The notes below the pieces were generated by a model, which saw only the letters and a program-made list of their open reading frames with translations, ran no database searches and had not been told where the DNA came from. From positions 62,001 to 126,000 of the forward strand of contig NZ_QJSD01000002.1 of NCBI RefSeq assembly GCF_003313245.1: DNA of 64,000 nt. Reading direction: 5' to 3'. Of this stretch, positions 61,987 to 64,000 are shown piece by piece. Position 1 is the stretch's first letter. Every line of letters begins with the position of its first letter. Made by a program: the position numbers and the translations under genes. This stretch comes from Primorskyibacter marinus (GTDB lineage Bacteria; Pseudomonadota; Alphaproteobacteria; Rhodobacterales; Rhodobacteraceae).

Positions 61987-63381
61987 ATGGCCACCGACTA
62001 TATTGTCAAAGACATCAATCTTGCTGACTACGGGCGCAAGGAACTGAACATCGCCGAGACCGAGATGCCGGGCCTGATGGCGTTGCGCAAGGAATATGGC
62101 GAGTCCAAGCCGCTGAAAGGCGCGCGGATTGCCGGCAGCCTGCACATGACCATCCAGACCGCTGTACTGATCGAAACGCTGGTGGCGCTGGGCGCGGATG
62201 TGCGCTGGGCGTCCTGCAACATCTTCTCGACGCAGGATCACGCGGCAGCCGCCATTGCGCAAACCGGCACGCCGGTATTCGCCATCAAGGGCGAAACGCT
62301 GGAGGAATACTGGGACTACGCCGATCGCATCTTTATGTTCGAAGAGGGCGGGGCCAACCTGATCCTCGACGATGGCGGCGATGCCACGTTGTATATCCTG
62401 ATCGGTGCGCGTGTCGAAGAAGGCGAAGAAGACCTGATCGCGACCCCGACATCCGAGGAAGAAGTCGCGCTGTTTGCCCAGATCCGCAAGCGGATCAAGG
62501 AAAGCCCCGGCTGGTTCGTCAAGCAGCGCCACATGTTGAAAGGTGTCAGCGAAGAGACCACAACAGGCGTGCATCGTCTGTACAAGATGATGGAGAAGGG
62601 TCACCTGCCTTTCCCGGCGATCAACGTCAATGACAGCGTTACAAAGTCGAAATTCGACAACAAATATGGCTGCAAGGAATCGCTGGTTGACGGTATCCGC
62701 CGCGCCACCGACACGATGATGGCCGGCAAGGTTGCCGTGGTCTGCGGCTACGGCGATGTGGGCAAAGGCTCTGCCGCCAGCCTGCGCGGCGCGGGCGCGC
62801 GCGTGAAGGTGACCGAGGTAGACCCGATCTGCGCGCTTCAGGCCGCGATGGACGGGTTCGAGGTTGTGTTGCTGGAAGACGAGGTCGCCAAGGCCGATAT
62901 TTTCATCACCACCACCGGCAACAAGGACGTGATCCGCATCGAGCATATGCGCGAGATGAAGGACATGGCGATCGTCGGCAACATCGGCCATTTCGACAAC
63001 GAGATCCAGATTGCCAACCTGAAAAACCACAAATGGACCAACATCAAGGATCAGGTCGATATGATCGAGATGCCCTCGGGCAACCGCATCATCCTGCTGT
63101 CCGAAGGCCGTTTGCTGAACCTTGGCAACGCCACCGGCCACCCGTCCTTCGTGATGTCGGCAAGCTTCACCAATCAGGTTCTGGCGCAGATCGAATTGTG
63201 GACCAGGGGCGACGCCTACAAGAACGAAGTCTATGTACTGCCCAAGCATCTGGACGAAAAGGTGGCGCGTCTGCATCTCGACCGGATTGGCGTGAAGCTG
63301 ACAAAGCTGGATGACGAGCAGGCCGCCTATATCGGTGTAGGAGCTGACGGTCCGTTCAAGCCCGACCATTACCGCTACTGA
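61987..63381 (+). CDS. ahcY: Adenosylhomocysteinase
   Basis: A 464-residue NAD-dependent enzyme that splits S-adenosylhomocysteine into adenosine and homocysteine, removing a product inhibitor of all SAM methyltransferases. '[22 protein letters not shown]' (about residues 55-76) is the substrate domain, '[21 protein letters not shown]' (about residues 251-271) the NAD-binding Rossmann motif, and the C-terminus ends with the conserved 'KPDHYRY'. The length and the insertion near residue 150 fit the proteobacterial type. No known SAH or SAM riboswitch is evident in the 130-base leader. Confidence 0.97.
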   Translation: MATDYIVKDINLADYGRKELNIAETEMPGLMALRKEYGESKPLKGARIAGSLHMTIQTAVLIETLVALGADVRWASCNIFSTQDHAAAAIAQTGTPVFAIKGETLEEYWDYADRIFMFEEGGANLILDDGGDATLYILIGARVEEGEEDLIATPTSEEEVALFAQIRKRIKESPGWFVKQRHMLKGVSEETTTGVHRLYKMMEKGHLPFPAINVNDSVTKSKFDNKYGCKESLVDGIRRATDTMMAGKVAVVCGYGDVGKGSAASLRGAGARVKVTEVDPICALQAAMDGFEVVLLEDEVAKADIFITTTGNKDVIRIEHMREMKDMAIVGNIGHFDNEIQIANLKNHKWTNIKDQVDMIEMPSGNRIILLSEGRLLNLGNATGHPSFVMSASFTNQVLAQIELWTRGDAYKNEVYVLPKHLDEKVARLHLDRIGVKLTKLDDEQAAYIGVGADGPFKPDHYRY

Positions 63382-63851
63382 TCCGGAGCCGCGCCTTGTC
63401 GCAATTGGGGGATGTTCGGCCTTCGATTTGCGGAGCAAGAATTGCGGGCATTGCCCGTGGCGCACGGTTGCAGGCCATCGACCAGGGTGGCCTGCTACTG
63501 TTGTCCCTGCATGGGAATTCGGCTGTTTCGGTGGTCCGGCGTGGTGCCAGCCGAAGCCTGTTGTCCTATTGGCGGGGTCGTCTATCGCCGTTGCTTGCTT
63601 GGGGCCTCGTGTCTTTGAGCATCAGCGCGCGACAACAAGCGTGTAAAGGCGCAAAGCCGTGGCAAATGTCGCCGGATCATCTGACGCGGCCCCGTTTACC
63701 TGCGAGGTGACGCAAGGGTGACTTTCCGCTCAGGGGAAAATCCGTCCGGCTTTGCCATTGTCATACCAACATTTCCCGTTAACCTGTCGCCTGTGCTGAA
63801 ACTGGGACAAGTCAAGCCAGGCACGAGACCTGACATTATTGGGAGAATACT
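63382..63851. other. Gene-free stretch between ahcY and the DUF2853 gene
   Basis: This is the longest interval without a supported gene. Open frames here (for example a TTG-started one at 63396-63710) show neither the codon bias of neighbours nor recognisable sequence. An eight-base inverted repeat, GCAGGCCA (63470-63477) and TGGCCTGC (63488-63495), is present, and CGGGCA/TGCCCG lies just before it at 63446-63458. No T-tract follows either. It could hold a small RNA, a decayed gene or the DUF2853 promoter. Confidence 0.6.
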
Positions 63852-64000
63852 ATGGGACGACGCGACGAATTGATCGAGAAATATGCTGACGATCTGAGGA
63901 CCAAATGCGGCATGGATCCTGATATGGACCTGCTTCGCAAAGTGACGATTGCCTGCGGACCGGCCATTTACAACGCCGACGCGTCGACAGTGGCGGGAAG
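63852..64000 (+). CDS. DUF2853 family protein, 5' part
   Basis: Fifty codons are visible before the window ends. The product begins 'MGRRDELIEKYADDLRTKCG' and continues 'MDPDMDLLRKVTIACGP' and 'IYNADASTVAG', which I recognise as the DUF2853 pattern, a small cytosolic protein family of about 110 residues common in Rhodobacterales. Function is unknown. The ATG at 63852 follows a clean Shine-Dalgarno (GGGAGAA, 63841-63847). Confidence 0.85.
   Translation, partial: MGRRDELIEKYADDLRTKCGMDPDMDLLRKVTIACGPAIYNADASTVAG

Noticed and set aside
61822-63465. A 547-codon minus-strand frame over ahcY
   Set aside because: Antisense shadow; the plus strand encodes a complete adenosylhomocysteinase.
63396-63710. 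TTG-started frame of 104 codons after ahcY
   Set aside because: No Shine-Dalgarno, neutral third-position composition and no recognisable sequence.
1-64000. tRNA or rRNA genes, insertion sequences, prophage, CRISPR arrays or defence islands
   Set aside because: Nothing supporting any of these was seen; gaps are short and genes are core housekeeping or metabolic functions.

Overview
The window looks like a chromosomal segment of a Rhodobacteraceae (Roseobacter-type) alphaproteobacterium, probably close to the replication origin. The evidence is the mnmG-rsmG-parA-parB cluster with a perfect parS inside rsmG, the RegB/SenC/RegA redox regulators next to ahcY, an alphaproteobacterial AddAB pair, and high GC with short intergenic gaps. 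The content is almost entirely core. I see no insertion sequence, prophage, CRISPR array, tRNA or rRNA gene.

Layout. 1-3005 (+): the 3' part of mnmG, then rsmG, parA and parB. 3006-5480 (-): rph-rdgB-hemW. 5597-7228 (+): hrcA-grpE, ending in a bidirectional terminator facing mutS (-). 10069-13240 (+): maeB and a PfkB sugar kinase, convergent with secreted MsrA. 14059-18755: a sulfotransferase-like protein, a small secreted DUF7282-like protein, argG (-), an unrecognised membrane protein and ilvA. 18818-20575: an HPt protein divergent from a response regulator-PP2C phosphatase. 20561-23818: a Nudix protein, hslO, a CoA-pyrophosphatase-like Nudix protein and cca. 23852-28843: paired ABC exporters and an RlmD-like methyltransferase. 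28951-31184: envelope genes (two YkuD proteins, a CAP lipoprotein, a 63-residue small protein). 31226-35476: hemH and an NDUFAF5-like methyltransferase (-), divergent from comF-grxC-nit-marR. 35588-38992: a PiT phosphate transporter, ubiG and pip. 39086-44534: a complete oligopeptide ABC importer operon. 44640-47043: hslVU and trxA. 47115-57106 (-): PAS protein-tsaE-amgK-murU-addB-addA, a probable long operon leading toward trxA. 57188-59945: regB divergent from senC-regA. 59986-61856 (-): GNAT, HD and FkbM proteins. 61987-64000: ahcY, a 470-base gene-free stretch and the start of a DUF2853 gene.

Functional themes are chromosome segregation and repair (ParABS, MutS, AddAB), protein quality control (HrcA/GrpE, HslVU, Hsp33, MsrA, Trx, Grx), RNA modification (MnmG, RsmG, RlmD, TsaE, Cca), redox control (RegBA/SenC), and cell-wall turnover (AmgK-MurU, two YkuD proteins).

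No clearly new multi-gene system stands out. The best leads are the orphan HPt/RR-PP2C pair, the PAS-only membrane protein upstream of the tsaE-amgK-murU-addBA operon, the replacement of hvrA between regA and ahcY, the N-terminally extended permease, the monocistronic 63-residue protein, and several regulatory sequences: parS in rsmG, a sigma-32-like hslV promoter and two intergenic hairpins.
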